From Psychrosphaera aestuarii (GTDB lineage: Bacteria > Pseudomonadota > Gammaproteobacteria > Enterobacterales > Alteromonadaceae), in contig NZ_CP072844.1 of assembly GCF_017948405.1 (NCBI RefSeq), positions 1,860,001 to 1,924,000 of the forward strand: a stretch of DNA of 64,000 nt, given 5' to 3'. A model generated the notes under the pieces. That model had not been told where the DNA came from, did not search any database, and saw nothing but the letters and a program-made list of their open reading frames with translations. The position numbers and the translations under genes are program-made. Positions 17,093 to 27,477 of the stretch are shown piece by piece (positions within the stretch are counted from its first letter, which is position 1; each line of letters opens with the position of its first letter).

Positions 17093-17260
17093 TAAACGCC
17101 ACTCCTAAATTTGATTTCATGATGTACTGTAAAATCACGCAATTAGCGTTTCATTACATAACAAGCTGAATTTAATAGAATAATCCTTAGCTAGAAATTA
17201 ATCTGTAAAATTATCTGACAAGATACCCCTTAAATTACTACGTCACGAAGTGCTTAAACA

Positions 17261-18148
17261 TTAATGCTGTTTCTTTTTCACGTTTTGAATCAATAATCCA
17301 ATGACAATAAAAAGTAACCCCAAAACTGTTGATATAAATATCTCTTCACCGACTATAAAGTGAAGTAACAATAACGAAATAAAAGGTGAGATAAATATTA
17401 AGTTGCTGATCATTGAAGTATTTTCTGCATATCTCATTGCCATTAACCAAAAAACAAAGGTAACCCCCATCTCAAAAACACCTACGTATACTGCTGCTAG
17501 GATTGATACGCTAGTAATATCATTAAAACCATAGAGGTATTGAGTCAGAGGCACTAACCAAATGGAGCCAAACAAAAAACATAGACATACCGATATTATT
17601 GGGTCGGTTTTTATTTTTGTGTTCAGTATCCAATAACTAGCCCAAAGAAACGTAGAAATTAATGCCAACGCCACCCCTATTCCGTCCGTGAACGTTAAGT
17701 CAAGCAGTTGCCCTTTTGTCGCTATAACTAAAACACCCAGGTAACCTAAACCACACGCTAACCAATCTTTTACTCTGATCTTTTGGCCTAAAAATATAGC
17801 GCTCATTAAAGTTAGTGCGATAGCCCATGTATAGTTTAAAGGTTGTGCTTGAGAGGCTGGTAGACGATCATAAGCACTAAATAGAACTAGATAATAAGCA
17901 ACAGGGTTTAGTAAAGAAAACAACGCAAAGCGTTTCCACTTGGTTTTTAGAATAATTAATAGCTCTTGCTGTCGTTTGGTTAACAGTATAACTAAAAACA
18001 AAATGGTAAATGACGACACGGAGGCAATAGTCAGTAATTGCATTGGTGACATTGAGGATAAGGCTAACTTAAATGCTGTAGCAACAGTTGACCATAGCAA
18101 AACGGCGATTAACGCGTATTGAATTGCTCTGTGTTGGTTTTTTTCCAT
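17261..18148 (-). CDS. EamA/DMT-family membrane transporter
   Basis: 295 residues with ten predicted hydrophobic helices in two repeated EamA halves: the first starts YALIAVLLWSTVATAFKLAL, the second GIGVALALISTFLWASYWI. Members export amino acids, metabolites or drugs from the cytoplasm; the substrate is not deducible. C-terminus basic (NVKKKQH). No operon partner apart from the small membrane gene about 170 bases downstream on the same strand. Confidence 0.85.
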   Translation of the reverse strand: MEKNQHRAIQYALIAVLLWSTVATAFKLALSSMSPMQLLTIASVSSFTILFLVILLTKRQQELLIILKTKWKRFALFSLLNPVAYYLVLFSAYDRLPASQAQPLNYTWAIALTLMSAIFLGQKIRVKDWLACGLGYLGVLVIATKGQLLDLTFTDGIGVALALISTFLWASYWILNTKIKTDPIISVCLCFLFGSIWLVPLTQYLYGFNDITSVSILAAVYVGVFEMGVTFVFWLMAMRYAENTSMISNLIFISPFISLLLLHFIVGEEIFISTVLGLLFIVIGLLIQNVKKKQH

Positions 18149-18241
18149 GTGTTTTTAACGATAATATGTCTTAGTAACTGGCGAGATTATAGATAAACGT
18201 CTATTAATTAAAGATAGTTTTTTTAATGGGTTATCTACATT

Positions 18242-18970
18242 TTGTTTACAACAAAACGACAAGCGCTTTTTATATCCATCATCCTTTTATTATTTACCTT
18301 TAATATCCGCGCTCAAGTTAGTCAAATAAGGATAGTTACTGAGCATTTACCTCCCTTTCAGATCGGTAAGGACAATCGCTTAGTTGGTGGAAGCGTTGGT
18401 AACGAAATAAATAAATTGCTTAGAATAGTATTACCCGATCACAGTATTGAAGTTATGCCGTGGGCTAGAGCTTACAAGGTCGCATTAAACAGACCTAATA
18501 CTATTATATTTTCAATAGTTAGAACTCCTGAACGAGAAGACAAGTTTATTTGGATAGGCAAAGTGGCTGCCGTGTCAACCGAGCTCATCACACTGAAGAG
18601 AAAAGCTCTTGAGCCCGTTAAGTCTATAAATGAACTACGGCACATTCAAATAGGAGTTAAAAGGCAAGATGCTGTAGCTGATTTTTTAGCGAGTGAAGGC
18701 TTTCTCTTTGGTGAACAGCTAGTAGAAATAGTAAATACTTTTTCTACTATGAAAATGTTAGAAAAGGAACGCATAACCGCAATTCCTTCTAATAGGTTAA
18801 TTACCGAATATTATTGCCAAACAACAGGGTGTAATACCACCGACTTCAAAACTATATACGTATTTAAACAACTGTCCGAAGAGTTTTACTTAGCCGTAAG
18901 TAAAGGCACTGATCCGATGCTCATTGAAAGGCTTAAAGAGGGTTTTTTAATGCTCGATTTACCTCTTTAA
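18242..18970 (+). CDS. Orphan periplasmic substrate-binding protein (TTG start)
   Basis: 242 residues with signal peptide (MFTTKRQALFISIILLLFTFNIRA) then QVSQIRIVTEHLPPFQIGKD, VMPWARAYKVALN and VRTPEREDKFIWIGKV, the pattern of family 3 type binding proteins common in Alteromonadales without a transporter. The only usual start in frame after the upstream stop is TTG 18242; the ribosome site is weak. Ligand unknown. It converges on the two 7TM signalling genes, ending 15 bases from the first. Confidence 0.78.
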   Translation: MFTTKRQALFISIILLLFTFNIRAQVSQIRIVTEHLPPFQIGKDNRLVGGSVGNEINKLLRIVLPDHSIEVMPWARAYKVALNRPNTIIFSIVRTPEREDKFIWIGKVAAVSTELITLKRKALEPVKSINELRHIQIGVKRQDAVADFLASEGFLFGEQLVEIVNTFSTMKMLEKERITAIPSNRLITEYYCQTTGCNTTDFKTIYVFKQLSEEFYLAVSKGTDPMLIERLKEGFLMLDLPL

Positions 18971-18985
18971 TGCCTATTAATATTT

Positions 18986-21376
18986 TTATCTAGATAGAAT
19001 TTTTAATTCTAGTTTTGTTGTTAAAGCGTTTACTACATCTTGGTTACTAACTGATAAAACATTTTCTGTTTCTTCAATTTTATCTATGAATAAGTACTGA
19101 AAATACCCTCTTATGGCCTTTTGTTGCCAAGATGAGGGAAGCTCCTTAAGATTTACTGCTAGTCCTAACTCTAAATACTTTAACTCTTCTAATACACTAA
19201 ATATATTTTGAGAAACACGCAGAGGTGGAAAATCTATACAACACAAAACAATTTGATTCGGGTAAAGGTTCAATTCTCGCTTTACTTTAATTACCTCTTT
19301 TAGAAAATTACCATCTCGTAAAACATCAATACTTATAGGTATCATAAATGCCATTTTAGATAGCTTTCCAATATTATAAGTCCCTATAATGTCAGAGAAC
19401 TGGGACAGTAACCTTGTATATAAAACAGTCAACAAGCCCGCCTCTTTGCAAAAGTCATACAGAGAGTTGAATGATTGATAATTAGCGTCAAAAGCACTAT
19501 TTTCTAGCTGTATTTCATAAAAAGCAAAGTCACTAGGACTAGATATTGTTAGTGGTGTAACAGAAATGAAATTGCTACCGTTGCCCAACGCATCTCGAGT
19601 TTTTGCAATACTTCGTAATACTTCAATTTGTTGATTTGCCATATTTTCAGTAAAAAATGAGCATATATCCTGCGTATATTCGCTTTCCTCCAACGCAAGG
19701 TTTGCTTGCTGATATAAAACGTCAATTGTAGCGTGATTTTTACTAGTGGCGGAAACGCCTATTTTATAATCAATTAATACCTCGCTATTTTGCTGAGGAT
19801 ATCTATTAATGATTTTATTCGGTAATTGTTTTAACACTCCCGACATCAAAATAAGATCGTTACTGGAAATTAAAAACGCAAAAACCCCCTCTGCGACGGC
19901 ATATACCTTATTGCTAAGATGACTCTCTTCAGTTTCCAAAACCATAAGGTTTTGCGATAAATTCAGTTCGATGTTGGAAGAAAAAGCGATCATTAGCTCA
20001 ACAAGCTCATTACGGGACAATGTATTGTTTAGAAAGGGAAAGTTACAAACCTTAACTAGTATAAGTGAATAATTTGCTAGCTCTTCTTGTTTATTTAGTT
20101 TTGTTGTCTGAGTTTTTAGTGCACTGAAGTTCGGCAAGTCAAATAAAGCATCATGAGTCGCTTCGTATAGCCTTTGAGACTCACTGATTCTGACCCGCTC
20201 TGCTAACGCCATTGAAATAAACGCCATCTCAAACATAACGCTAAGCATAGTTGCATGCCTAGCCCAAAAAGTGTACTCAATCGCGCCTACCATAAACATA
20301 GTCCCAATTGCAGCGCCAGCTAACAAGGGAAACCAAGATAGGACATAATACTTCGCCCAATTTGAATTATGTTTAAATGTGCTAATCACCATCACTAAAC
20401 ACAAAATATAAATAAGGGTTTGTATTGGAAAGAAAAAATTGGCGGTTTGGTATTCTGGTATAAAAAAGGAAATAAAAGATAATAAACCTAAAAATATGAT
20501 ACAAAAGCGAGTGACTTTAGTTATATTTGAATCTGTTGCACTATTAAACTTTAAAAAATACATAGTAAACGCGAGTAAACTTATGCCAAGCCAAAAATAA
20601 AAAAACATCAAATATTGGCTAATAAATTTATATATTGGTGGTGTAAATATGAAAACTCCGAACCCGTGTAGTACAGAAAGAACAACCAGAAAAAGTGTAA
20701 TGTATGCGATATAAATCAAGTATAAAGTTTCCCGATTTCCGACGTACAAAATCAGATTATATATACTCATCAATAACACTATACCAATAAAACCTCCCCA
20801 GAGAAGGTACACTGCTTCTGTATACTGAGCGAAATCTTTTTTATGAAAAATTAGTATTGGTAAATTAGGGCTACCATCTGTCTGTGTTTTTATTATAAGT
20901 CTTTTAACAACATCGCTATTTAGATTTAAATCAATTCTGGGCATTGCAGCCAACGAGGCCGAACTTTTTTCGGAGTATTTATTGAGTCTAAATAACGGTT
21001 GTTCGTATTTACTTTCAGTATAAATCTCTAAGACATCCAACGTTGGATTATCAAATAAAAGAACTAATTCAAGATTTTCTTTAGCTACATTTTTTAAAGA
21101 TAATGAATGCCATCTATAGTCTAATCCAAAACCTCCGCTACTCGCATTTAGCGTCTCATTCGGTGCCTGTTGCAGTTCATGTGTAACAATATCGATTGGC
21201 TTATCGTTGTCTGATAAATAGCGTTTAAATTGAATATCTAAGAAAAAATTATCGCGGCTTATTTTAGAGTCTGTCACCTCATTTATTACCAAACTCAAAT
21301 TGACCAAAATCAATAAAATAGGAAACAGCACCAATATCACCATTAGCCATTGCTTTATACGACTTTTCTTATTCAC
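18986..21376 (-). CDS. 7TM-DISM receptor with decayed GGDEF and C-terminal EAL-like region (paralogue A)
   Basis: 796 residues. TM helix at about 12-32, periplasmic 7TMR-DISM extracellular domain about 35-180 (DNPTLDVLEIYTE), seven-helix 7TMR-DISM region about 188-395 (LLWGGFIGIVLLMSIYNLILYVG in part), then a cytoplasmic part opening THDALFDLPNFS, the usual entry to a GGDEF domain. Where GGDEF should be it reads A495-E-G-V-F499, so cyclase activity is not expected. The C-terminal 220 residues resemble a diverged EAL fold but have no EAL, NE or DD signature. Starts with GTG at 21376, overlapping the end of paralogue B by 8 bases. Likely a membrane sensor acting through protein contacts; inference. 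Confidence 0.8.
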   Translation of the reverse strand: MNKKSRIKQWLMVILVLFPILLILVNLSLVINEVTDSKISRDNFFLDIQFKRYLSDNDKPIDIVTHELQQAPNETLNASSGGFGLDYRWHSLSLKNVAKENLELVLLFDNPTLDVLEIYTESKYEQPLFRLNKYSEKSSASLAAMPRIDLNLNSDVVKRLIIKTQTDGSPNLPILIFHKKDFAQYTEAVYLLWGGFIGIVLLMSIYNLILYVGNRETLYLIYIAYITLFLVVLSVLHGFGVFIFTPPIYKFISQYLMFFYFWLGISLLAFTMYFLKFNSATDSNITKVTRFCIIFLGLLSFISFFIPEYQTANFFFPIQTLIYILCLVMVISTFKHNSNWAKYYVLSWFPLLAGAAIGTMFMVGAIEYTFWARHATMLSVMFEMAFISMALAERVRISESQRLYEATHDALFDLPNFSALKTQTTKLNKQEELANYSLILVKVCNFPFLNNTLSRNELVELMIAFSSNIELNLSQNLMVLETEESHLSNKVYAVAEGVFAFLISSNDLILMSGVLKQLPNKIINRYPQQNSEVLIDYKIGVSATSKNHATIDVLYQQANLALEESEYTQDICSFFTENMANQQIEVLRSIAKTRDALGNGSNFISVTPLTISSPSDFAFYEIQLENSAFDANYQSFNSLYDFCKEAGLLTVLYTRLLSQFSDIIGTYNIGKLSKMAFMIPISIDVLRDGNFLKEVIKVKRELNLYPNQIVLCCIDFPPLRVSQNIFSVLEELKYLELGLAVNLKELPSSWQQKAIRGYFQYLFIDKIEETENVLSVSNQDVVNALTTKLELKILSR

Positions 21377-23900
21377 TTTCTTTCCTGTTATATTTATCTA
21401 GAAATAGCAGGTACTGTTCCTGCTGCATCGGCTGAGCTAGCGCACAACTCTGTACCACTAAGTTTTCATTATCAATAAAGTCTATCGAGTAAAAGTCTTC
21501 TATTGATAACTCAAGTAATACTTTATTTGCTAGTGTTTTAATAAACGCGGTGACTGCTAGAATTCTATTATGATTAATTTCACCTTCTTTCGTCTCCATT
21601 ATAGAGCCAGGCCCGAAACGAATATACATCATTGGAAATAATTTATAACTTATCATCGTCGAAACCGTGCTGAAATTTGTACTTAATAAAAAGCCATGCG
21701 TCTCTAATTGTTTGATGTTGGGCAAAAGAAAAGCGTCGTTAACGTCTGTATCATTGCAAGTCAACTCCAAAACAAATTGGTTCGCATCGACTTCATGAGT
21801 ACTTATTTTCCGCTTTATTACTTTAACAAATCTATCTAAATCTAGTTCGTTTAAACACAGCTTAATCGTTAAGGTGTACACTGATCCATTTGTGTGTCGC
21901 CGTACAGATTTTAAGTGCACACAGGCTTGTTCTAATAAATTTTCAATTATTGTGGTTGATAAGCTTAGGCTATTTGTAAAATCTGAAGTCCGAACGGGCT
22001 CTGACTGACCGGTTTGTTTATTACAAATAAACGGCATAATTTCTGCGCCTATACACTTTTTCTTTTTGATATCAATTTGTGGTTGGAATAAATATTCGAT
22101 TTTTGAAACAGATGCTGTGTCTTGTACATAAAGAGTTTGGCTTTTGACTTTTGCGATGTCTTTTCTAAGTGATTTATCGAGTATACATATAGATAAGTTT
22201 TTAGCGTGAGCTATGTCTATCGCTTTTAGCGTGTCATCAATAAGGTCAATCGTTTTGTATGAGCTATTTTGATATGAGGTAACGACAATATTAAAGTTAA
22301 AATTAACTTCAATATCAAGTTCATCTAACTTAACCGTTACTGGCTGCTGATCCGCGAGTTTTTTTAACACTGCATCCAATAATACAACATCGTTGCTTAT
22401 AACTAAAAACGCAAACACCCCTTCCTTTATGTTTGCCGCAGACTTTGCTTCAGATGATGGATCTATTTCAATTATCATCAGATCTAAGCTCAAAAGTTCT
22501 TCTATATTTTTTAAAAATATTAACGTCGCTGATTTTAGTAGGCTACCTTGTAGATAGGTTTTAATAGAAGAATATCTATGTACTGAAAAGGTTAAAACTG
22601 AAAAATCAAAAACTGTTTTATCCAGTCTCAATTCATCTACACGCTTTTGGAAAAGACTTCTGTTTGCAATTCCAAGTAATTGGTCATGGGTGGTCTCATA
22701 TAACCTGACCTGTTCGGTAGCCCTTAACCTTTGTACAAGTGCCATAGAAATTAATGACATTTCGGTAAGGACACCCAACAAGAGCGCATGCCTATTCCAA
22801 AAAGAGTAGTCTAGTTGCCCAGCAAACATAAGAGAGCCAATTGCAGCTCCTAGAAACAATGGGAACCACGAAATGATATAAAATTTCGTCCAATGTATAT
22901 GCTCACGAAAGGACATTGCCAATAACGCAATTACGAGAGCATAGGTAAAAGCTTGTAGAAAGAAAAAAGGTATTGCCGCAGTCGACTCTTTTAAAAATAG
23001 AAAAATAACCGACGCTAAAAGTAACAAATATTTAAAAGCATGTGTGAATCTTACAACTGAATAACCAGACTTGTTTAGTTTTAAAAAATGTAAAGCTAAA
23101 GACAGTGTGAAAAAACAAAGAATGCAGTTTAAGACATTAATATTATTTGATAATAAGTAATATATTGAATCATGGACTAGATACACATTAAACCCATGTA
23201 GAGTACCGAGCTGCAACAGAAACACACAAACGTATCCGATGTAATATAAATAAATATTTTCTCGTGTTCCGGCATACAAAATAATGTTGTAGAGCGTCAT
23301 GACAATAGCAGAGCCAATAAAAGCTCCCCAAACCATGTAAATTGCAGTTTTGTATCGTGAAAAATCTTCTGTCTTGAAAACTAGTAGTGGCAGAAATGCT
23401 GAGCCCGTAGTTTGTGTTTTAAAATATATTGTTTTCTGACTATTTGCTGGAACTAAAAGCTCACTACTTGTGTTTCTATTGTTGAGTCTCGATTGTTCTT
23501 CGTAGCCATCACCAAACCGTGAAACATATCTAACGGTGTCTCTATCCTGCTTGTAGACATAAATACTATCGATTGTCGGATTGTCAAAGTACACAGTATA
23601 ACGTTGGTCTAGCGACGACAAATTAGAAATTACATAACGGTAGTAAAATACTCTATCATCAAAGCCCCAATTTATTGTTTTACTGAAGCGTTGATAATTT
23701 AAGTTTTTAATATAAAACGTTTGATCAGTGTCTATTTCACTGGTAGCCCATGACTTATCGATATGTGTTGTTAATTCACTATCACTTATTCTTAATCCAT
23801 CTAACGCATAAAACGTAGAAACACTGCTATAAACAAGTGACATCACAAATACTAAAACGATTGCTATAAGGCCGTATTGATAAATATTTCTCAATTTCAT
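21369..23900 (-). CDS. 7TM-DISM receptor with decayed GGDEF and EAL domains (paralogue B)
   Basis: 843 residues, same architecture as its downstream neighbour: TM helix (about 10-30), periplasmic DISM domain with YFDNPTIDSIYVY, seven-helix block (MVWGAFIGSAIVMTLYNIILYAG in part), THDQLLGIANRS, and K492-E-G-V-F496 in place of GGDEF. The EAL part is easier to see: IEYLFQPQIDIKKKKCIGAEIM stands where FQPQ...EALLRW is expected, LELTCND replaces LEITES, and the DFG segment became NFSTVSTM. Catalytic residues for making or cleaving c-di-GMP are missing. First gene of the pair, divergent from the SulA-like gene. Confidence 0.82.
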   Translation of the reverse strand: MKLRNIYQYGLIAIVLVFVMSLVYSSVSTFYALDGLRISDSELTTHIDKSWATSEIDTDQTFYIKNLNYQRFSKTINWGFDDRVFYYRYVISNLSSLDQRYTVYFDNPTIDSIYVYKQDRDTVRYVSRFGDGYEEQSRLNNRNTSSELLVPANSQKTIYFKTQTTGSAFLPLLVFKTEDFSRYKTAIYMVWGAFIGSAIVMTLYNIILYAGTRENIYLYYIGYVCVFLLQLGTLHGFNVYLVHDSIYYLLSNNINVLNCILCFFTLSLALHFLKLNKSGYSVVRFTHAFKYLLLLASVIFLFLKESTAAIPFFFLQAFTYALVIALLAMSFREHIHWTKFYIISWFPLFLGAAIGSLMFAGQLDYSFWNRHALLLGVLTEMSLISMALVQRLRATEQVRLYETTHDQLLGIANRSLFQKRVDELRLDKTVFDFSVLTFSVHRYSSIKTYLQGSLLKSATLIFLKNIEELLSLDLMIIEIDPSSEAKSAANIKEGVFAFLVISNDVVLLDAVLKKLADQQPVTVKLDELDIEVNFNFNIVVTSYQNSSYKTIDLIDDTLKAIDIAHAKNLSICILDKSLRKDIAKVKSQTLYVQDTASVSKIEYLFQPQIDIKKKKCIGAEIMPFICNKQTGQSEPVRTSDFTNSLSLSTTIIENLLEQACVHLKSVRRHTNGSVYTLTIKLCLNELDLDRFVKVIKRKISTHEVDANQFVLELTCNDTDVNDAFLLPNIKQLETHGFLLSTNFSTVSTMISYKLFPMMYIRFGPGSIMETKEGEINHNRILAVTAFIKTLANKVLLELSIEDFYSIDFIDNENLVVQSCALAQPMQQEQYLLFLDKYNRKESE

Positions 23901-23960
23901 TCCAGTAATATATTTGTAAAAAACACTTGCAGTGGTACAAAAAACAGACTAAATCACAAA

Positions 23961-23980
23961 CACTGTTCATTTATCCAGTA
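23961..23980 (+). promoter_or_regulatory. LexA-type SOS box
   Basis: CACTGTTCATTTATCCAGTA matches the E. coli SOS consensus TACTGTATATATATACAGTA at most positions, with CTGT-N8-CCAG (one change from CTGT-N8-ACAG) and the outer AC/GTA. It ends 10 bases before the ATG of the SulA-like gene, where a bound repressor would block initiation. Confidence 0.6.
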
Positions 23981-23990
23981 GTTACTAAAT

Positions 23991-24392
23991 ATGTTAAACA
24001 ATATAATTTCAGCAAAGACAGAATACCAACTTAACCCTTTGAATAGTATTAAAAAAGGGGACTTAGATCTAATTAGTCTTTTAAAAGCTTATAGCACTTT
24101 ACCCGGTTGGATTTTATTAATCGCTCCGGAAGGCTGTCCAACAAAAGACTACCTAATTGAAAATAGTATAGATGTTAATAAAGTTATTGTTTTTCAAAAG
24201 AAGCACTGCCAAGATGTATTCTACACTGCAAACGAAGCGGTTAAGCACCATACATGCTCAGCAGTCATATTTTGGGATAATGCGATGAGTGAAGCGCAGC
24301 AAAGAGTAATTTTCGAAAAAGGAAGCGATGCGGCCATAGCAATTCACTCTTTAAATGTCGATAACATTGATGGCATACTTCACGCTCATTAA
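23991..24392 (+). CDS. SulA-like cell division inhibitor
   Basis: 133 residues. The layout of SulA is recognisable: LISLLKAYSTLPGWILLIAPEGCPTKDYL (in two parts), a mid segment KVIVFQKKHCQDVFYTANEAV, then CSAVIFWDNAMSEAQQRVI and a C-terminal HSLNVDNIDGILHAH, parallel to E. coli SulA (LPLLQQLGQQSRWQLWLTP; ALRTGNYSVVIGW). SulA binds FtsZ and stops division during DNA damage. Identity is low, so this is an assignment by pattern, supported by the LexA-type box just upstream. A YchJ-like gene follows 19 bases later. Confidence 0.7.
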   Translation: MLNNIISAKTEYQLNPLNSIKKGDLDLISLLKAYSTLPGWILLIAPEGCPTKDYLIENSIDVNKVIVFQKKHCQDVFYTANEAVKHHTCSAVIFWDNAMSEAQQRVIFEKGSDAAIAIHSLNVDNIDGILHAH

Positions 24393-24411
24393 ATTTTATA
24401 AGAGAAAATAA

Positions 24412-24864
24412 ATGTCTTTTTCTTGTCCCTGCAATTTAAAGTCTGCACATTGTGTTTGTAACGATCTTATAAATGGGTCTTTAGTCGCAGAAACACCTTT
24501 AGACTTAATGCGTTCTCGTTATGTAGCTTTTGCCACTGGTGAATGTGAGTATCTATTCGAAACAAGCTCGCAAAAATTGAAAGCCGAACTTAGTGTTAAA
24601 GAATTACATACTGCTTGTCAAAATTGTGACTTTACAAACTTAGAAATTATTAACGCTGAAAATGACACGGTGGAATTTAAAGCGGACTTTATTGCCGATG
24701 GTTACTTACAGCAGATTTATGAAAAGTCGTTATTCATAAAAGAAAACGGTGAATGGAAATATGATTCAGGTGAGTTGTTTGATGTTCCTATTATCAAAAT
24801 AGAGCGTAATGACAAGTGCCCATGTGGATCAAACCAAAAATTTAAAAAATGTCACGGAAAGTAA
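24412..24864 (+). CDS. YchJ-family protein with SEC-C motif
   Basis: 150 residues. N-terminal CPCNLKSAHCVC and C-terminal RNDKCPCGSNQKFKKCHG, the zinc-binding SEC-C motif known from SecA, enclose an NTF2-like middle domain (PLDLMRSRYVAFATGECEYLFE). Same plan as E. coli YchJ, whose role is unclear. Starts 19 bases after the SulA-like gene and is probably on its transcript. Confidence 0.88.
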   Translation: MSFSCPCNLKSAHCVCNDLINGSLVAETPLDLMRSRYVAFATGECEYLFETSSQKLKAELSVKELHTACQNCDFTNLEIINAENDTVEFKADFIADGYLQQIYEKSLFIKENGEWKYDSGELFDVPIIKIERNDKCPCGSNQKFKKCHGK

Positions 24865-24888
24865 AAAGCCAGCAATTAAGCTGGCTTT
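24865..24888 (-). terminator. Bidirectional terminator between ychJ-like gene and ppsA
   Basis: AAAGCCAGC (24865-24873), loop AATTAA, GCTGGCTTT (24880-24888). On the minus strand five T follow, fitting the end of ppsA; on the plus strand three. Confidence 0.85.
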
Positions 24889-24918
24889 AAATGAGTGTAT
24901 ATTACCGGAAGGTTAATA

Positions 24919-27315
24919 CTAAGAGCGTTTCTGCTCTTGCTCTGCAAGATATAACCAAGTTTCTAATACCGTATCTGGGTTTAAAGAAACTGAATCAATA
25001 CCCTCTTCTACTAACCAATTTGCAAAGTCTTCATGATCCGAAGGTCCTTGACCACAAATACCAACGTATTTACCAGCTTTCTTCGCTGCTTTTATTGCCA
25101 TTGACAATAGTGCTTTTACCGCTTCGTTTCGCTCATCAAATAAATGTGCAATTAAACCAGAGTCTCTATCAAGCCCTAAAGTAAGTTGCGTTAAGTCATT
25201 TGAACCTATCGAAAACCCGTCAAAATACTCCAAAAACTGATCGGCTAATAATGCGTTTGATGGTAATTCGCACATCATGATTACGCGCAGTCCGTTTTCC
25301 CCACGTTTTAAACCGTGTTCTACAAGTAGTTCCGATACTTGTTTAGCCTCACATACAGTTCTTACAAACGGGATCATAACTTCTACGTTTGTTAAGCCCA
25401 TGTCATTTCTAACACGTTTTAACGCTTCACATTCAAGTGCAAAACAGTCACGGAACGAATCAGAAATATAACGAGATGCGCCACGGTACCCTATCATTGG
25501 GTTTTCTTCATCTGGTTCGTATTGCTCACCACCGACTAAATTAGCATACTCGTTTGATTTAAAATCAGACATACGAACAATGACTTTTTGCGGATAAAAC
25601 GCGGCAGCTAAGGTAGCTATACCCTCTTTTAGCTTGTTGATATAAAACTCAACTGGTGACTCGTAACCTGCGATCAGCTCATCAATTTCATCTTTGATAT
25701 CGGTTGATTGCGCTTCATAATTCAATAACGCTTTTGGATGCACGCCAATCATACGGTTAATAATAAACTCTAGACGGGCTAAGCCAATACCTGCATGCGG
25801 CAAACGGGCAAAGTCAAAAGCACGATCTGGATTACCAACGTTCATCATTACCTTAACCGGTAAGTCTGGCATTTCATCTACTTTTGATGTAACGACTTCA
25901 AATGGGAGTACTTCACCATAAATAAAACCAGTATCACCTTCTGCACAAGACACAGTGACTTCATCACCAGTTTCAATTAACGATGTTGCATCACCACAAC
26001 CAACCACCGCTGGGATACCTAATTCACGAGCTATGATAGCGGCATGACATGTGCGACCACCTCGGTTTGTAACAATCGCTGATGCTCGCTTCATGATCGG
26101 TTCCCAGTCAGGGTCTGTCATGTCTGTCACCAAAACATCACCAGGCTGGATCTGGTCCATTTCTGCAATTGACTTTAATACTTTTGCTGTGCCTGAACCC
26201 ACTTTATGGCCAATAGCGCGACCCGTACATTTGACTGTACCACGGCGCTCTAATTGGAAAGTTTCTATAACATTAGCTTCTTCATTACTGCGGACAGTTT
26301 CAGGTCTTGCTTGAACAATATAAAGTTGGTTATCTAAACCATCTTTAGCCCACTCAATATCCATAGGGCGACCATAATGTTTCTCAATCGTTACGGCTTG
26401 TTTCGCTAATTCCATGACTTCTTCATCAGTAAGAGAGAACTCATTCGCACGAGCAGGATCAACATCTTCAATAGTAACTTGTTTACCATGCTCTTGTGTA
26501 TCGGCATAAATCATTTGAATTGCTTTACTGCCCATAGTTTTGCGCACAACAGCTGGTCGGCCTGCTGCTAAGGTTGGCTTATGAACATAAAATTCATCTG
26601 GGTTTACTGCACCCTGAACAACCATCTCACCTAAACCAAAGGCTGACGTTACAAACACCACGTCTTCAAAGCCAGATTCAGTATCAATCGAGAACATAAC
26701 ACCTGAAGATGACTTGTCTGAACGCACCATGCGTTGAATACCAGCAGATAAAGCAACACCCTTGTGGTCATAACCTTGGTGTACACGATAAGAAATGGCA
26801 CGGTCATTAAATAATGATGCAAATACGTGTTTAACTGCGACCTTTACGGCGTCTAGACCTTTTACATTAAGAAACGTTTCTTGTTGACCCGCAAAAGACG
26901 CATCTGGCATATCTTCTGCTGTTGCAGAAGAACGAACTGCAAATGATGCTTGCTCACCTAATTCACCCGCTAACTTTTGATACGACTCTGCTAGTGCGGC
27001 TTCTAATGCTGGCGTAAACGGAGTTTCAATAATCCAGTTACGGATTTGCTCTCCAGTTTTAGTCAATTCAGCGATATCATCAACATCTAGTTTATCCAAA
27101 GATTCATGGATTCGTGCTTCTAAGCCACTTTGTTCTAAAAATTCATTAAAGGCGAAAGACGTTGTGGCGAAACCACCGGGTACTTTCACTCCAGCATTGG
27201 CGAGATTACTAATCATTTCGCCTAATGACGCATTTTTACCGCCAACTTGGTTGACGTCGTTCATTCCTAATTCTTGATACCAGAGTACATATTCCTGCAC
27301 GATGACATTCTCCAC
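24919..27315 (-). CDS. ppsA: Phosphoenolpyruvate synthase
   Basis: Makes PEP from pyruvate, ATP and water for gluconeogenesis. 798 residues (792 in E. coli). N-terminal ATP-grasp part ([21 protein letters not shown], then [20 protein letters not shown]), the swivelling phosphohistidine domain with [21 protein letters not shown] (catalytic His) and the C-terminal PEP/pyruvate barrel ([32 protein letters not shown]). Divergent from ppsR, its regulator, a conserved pairing. Confidence 0.97.
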   Translation of the reverse strand: MENVIVQEYVLWYQELGMNDVNQVGGKNASLGEMISNLANAGVKVPGGFATTSFAFNEFLEQSGLEARIHESLDKLDVDDIAELTKTGEQIRNWIIETPFTPALEAALAESYQKLAGELGEQASFAVRSSATAEDMPDASFAGQQETFLNVKGLDAVKVAVKHVFASLFNDRAISYRVHQGYDHKGVALSAGIQRMVRSDKSSSGVMFSIDTESGFEDVVFVTSAFGLGEMVVQGAVNPDEFYVHKPTLAAGRPAVVRKTMGSKAIQMIYADTQEHGKQVTIEDVDPARANEFSLTDEEVMELAKQAVTIEKHYGRPMDIEWAKDGLDNQLYIVQARPETVRSNEEANVIETFQLERRGTVKCTGRAIGHKVGSGTAKVLKSIAEMDQIQPGDVLVTDMTDPDWEPIMKRASAIVTNRGGRTCHAAIIARELGIPAVVGCGDATSLIETGDEVTVSCAEGDTGFIYGEVLPFEVVTSKVDEMPDLPVKVMMNVGNPDRAFDFARLPHAGIGLARLEFIINRMIGVHPKALLNYEAQSTDIKDEIDELIAGYESPVEFYINKLKEGIATLAAAFYPQKVIVRMSDFKSNEYANLVGGEQYEPDEENPMIGYRGASRYISDSFRDCFALECEALKRVRNDMGLTNVEVMIPFVRTVCEAKQVSELLVEHGLKRGENGLRVIMMCELPSNALLADQFLEYFDGFSIGSNDLTQLTLGLDRDSGLIAHLFDERNEAVKALLSMAIKAAKKAGKYVGICGQGPSDHEDFANWLVEEGIDSVSLNPDTVLETWLYLAEQEQKRS

Positions 27316-27477
27316 TAATATTAATAAGTTTTGAGATAAAATAGAGTTTGATATAGGTTTTGTTATATGATTTGTATTATTACAAAAACACTTACAAACG
27401 CGAGCGCATTCTACACAACCTACCGCTATTGGTAAAATTTAAATGCGTTTGAAAATTTATTACTACAAAGGATATTT

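Noticed and set aside
18986..23900. Active diguanylate cyclase or phosphodiesterase
   Set aside because: GGDEF and EAL catalytic residues are missing in both paralogues.
27367..27435. 22-codon ORF upstream of ppsR
   Set aside because: Weak ribosome site, no runs of a regulatory amino acid and no terminator/antiterminator pair, so not supported as a leader peptide.
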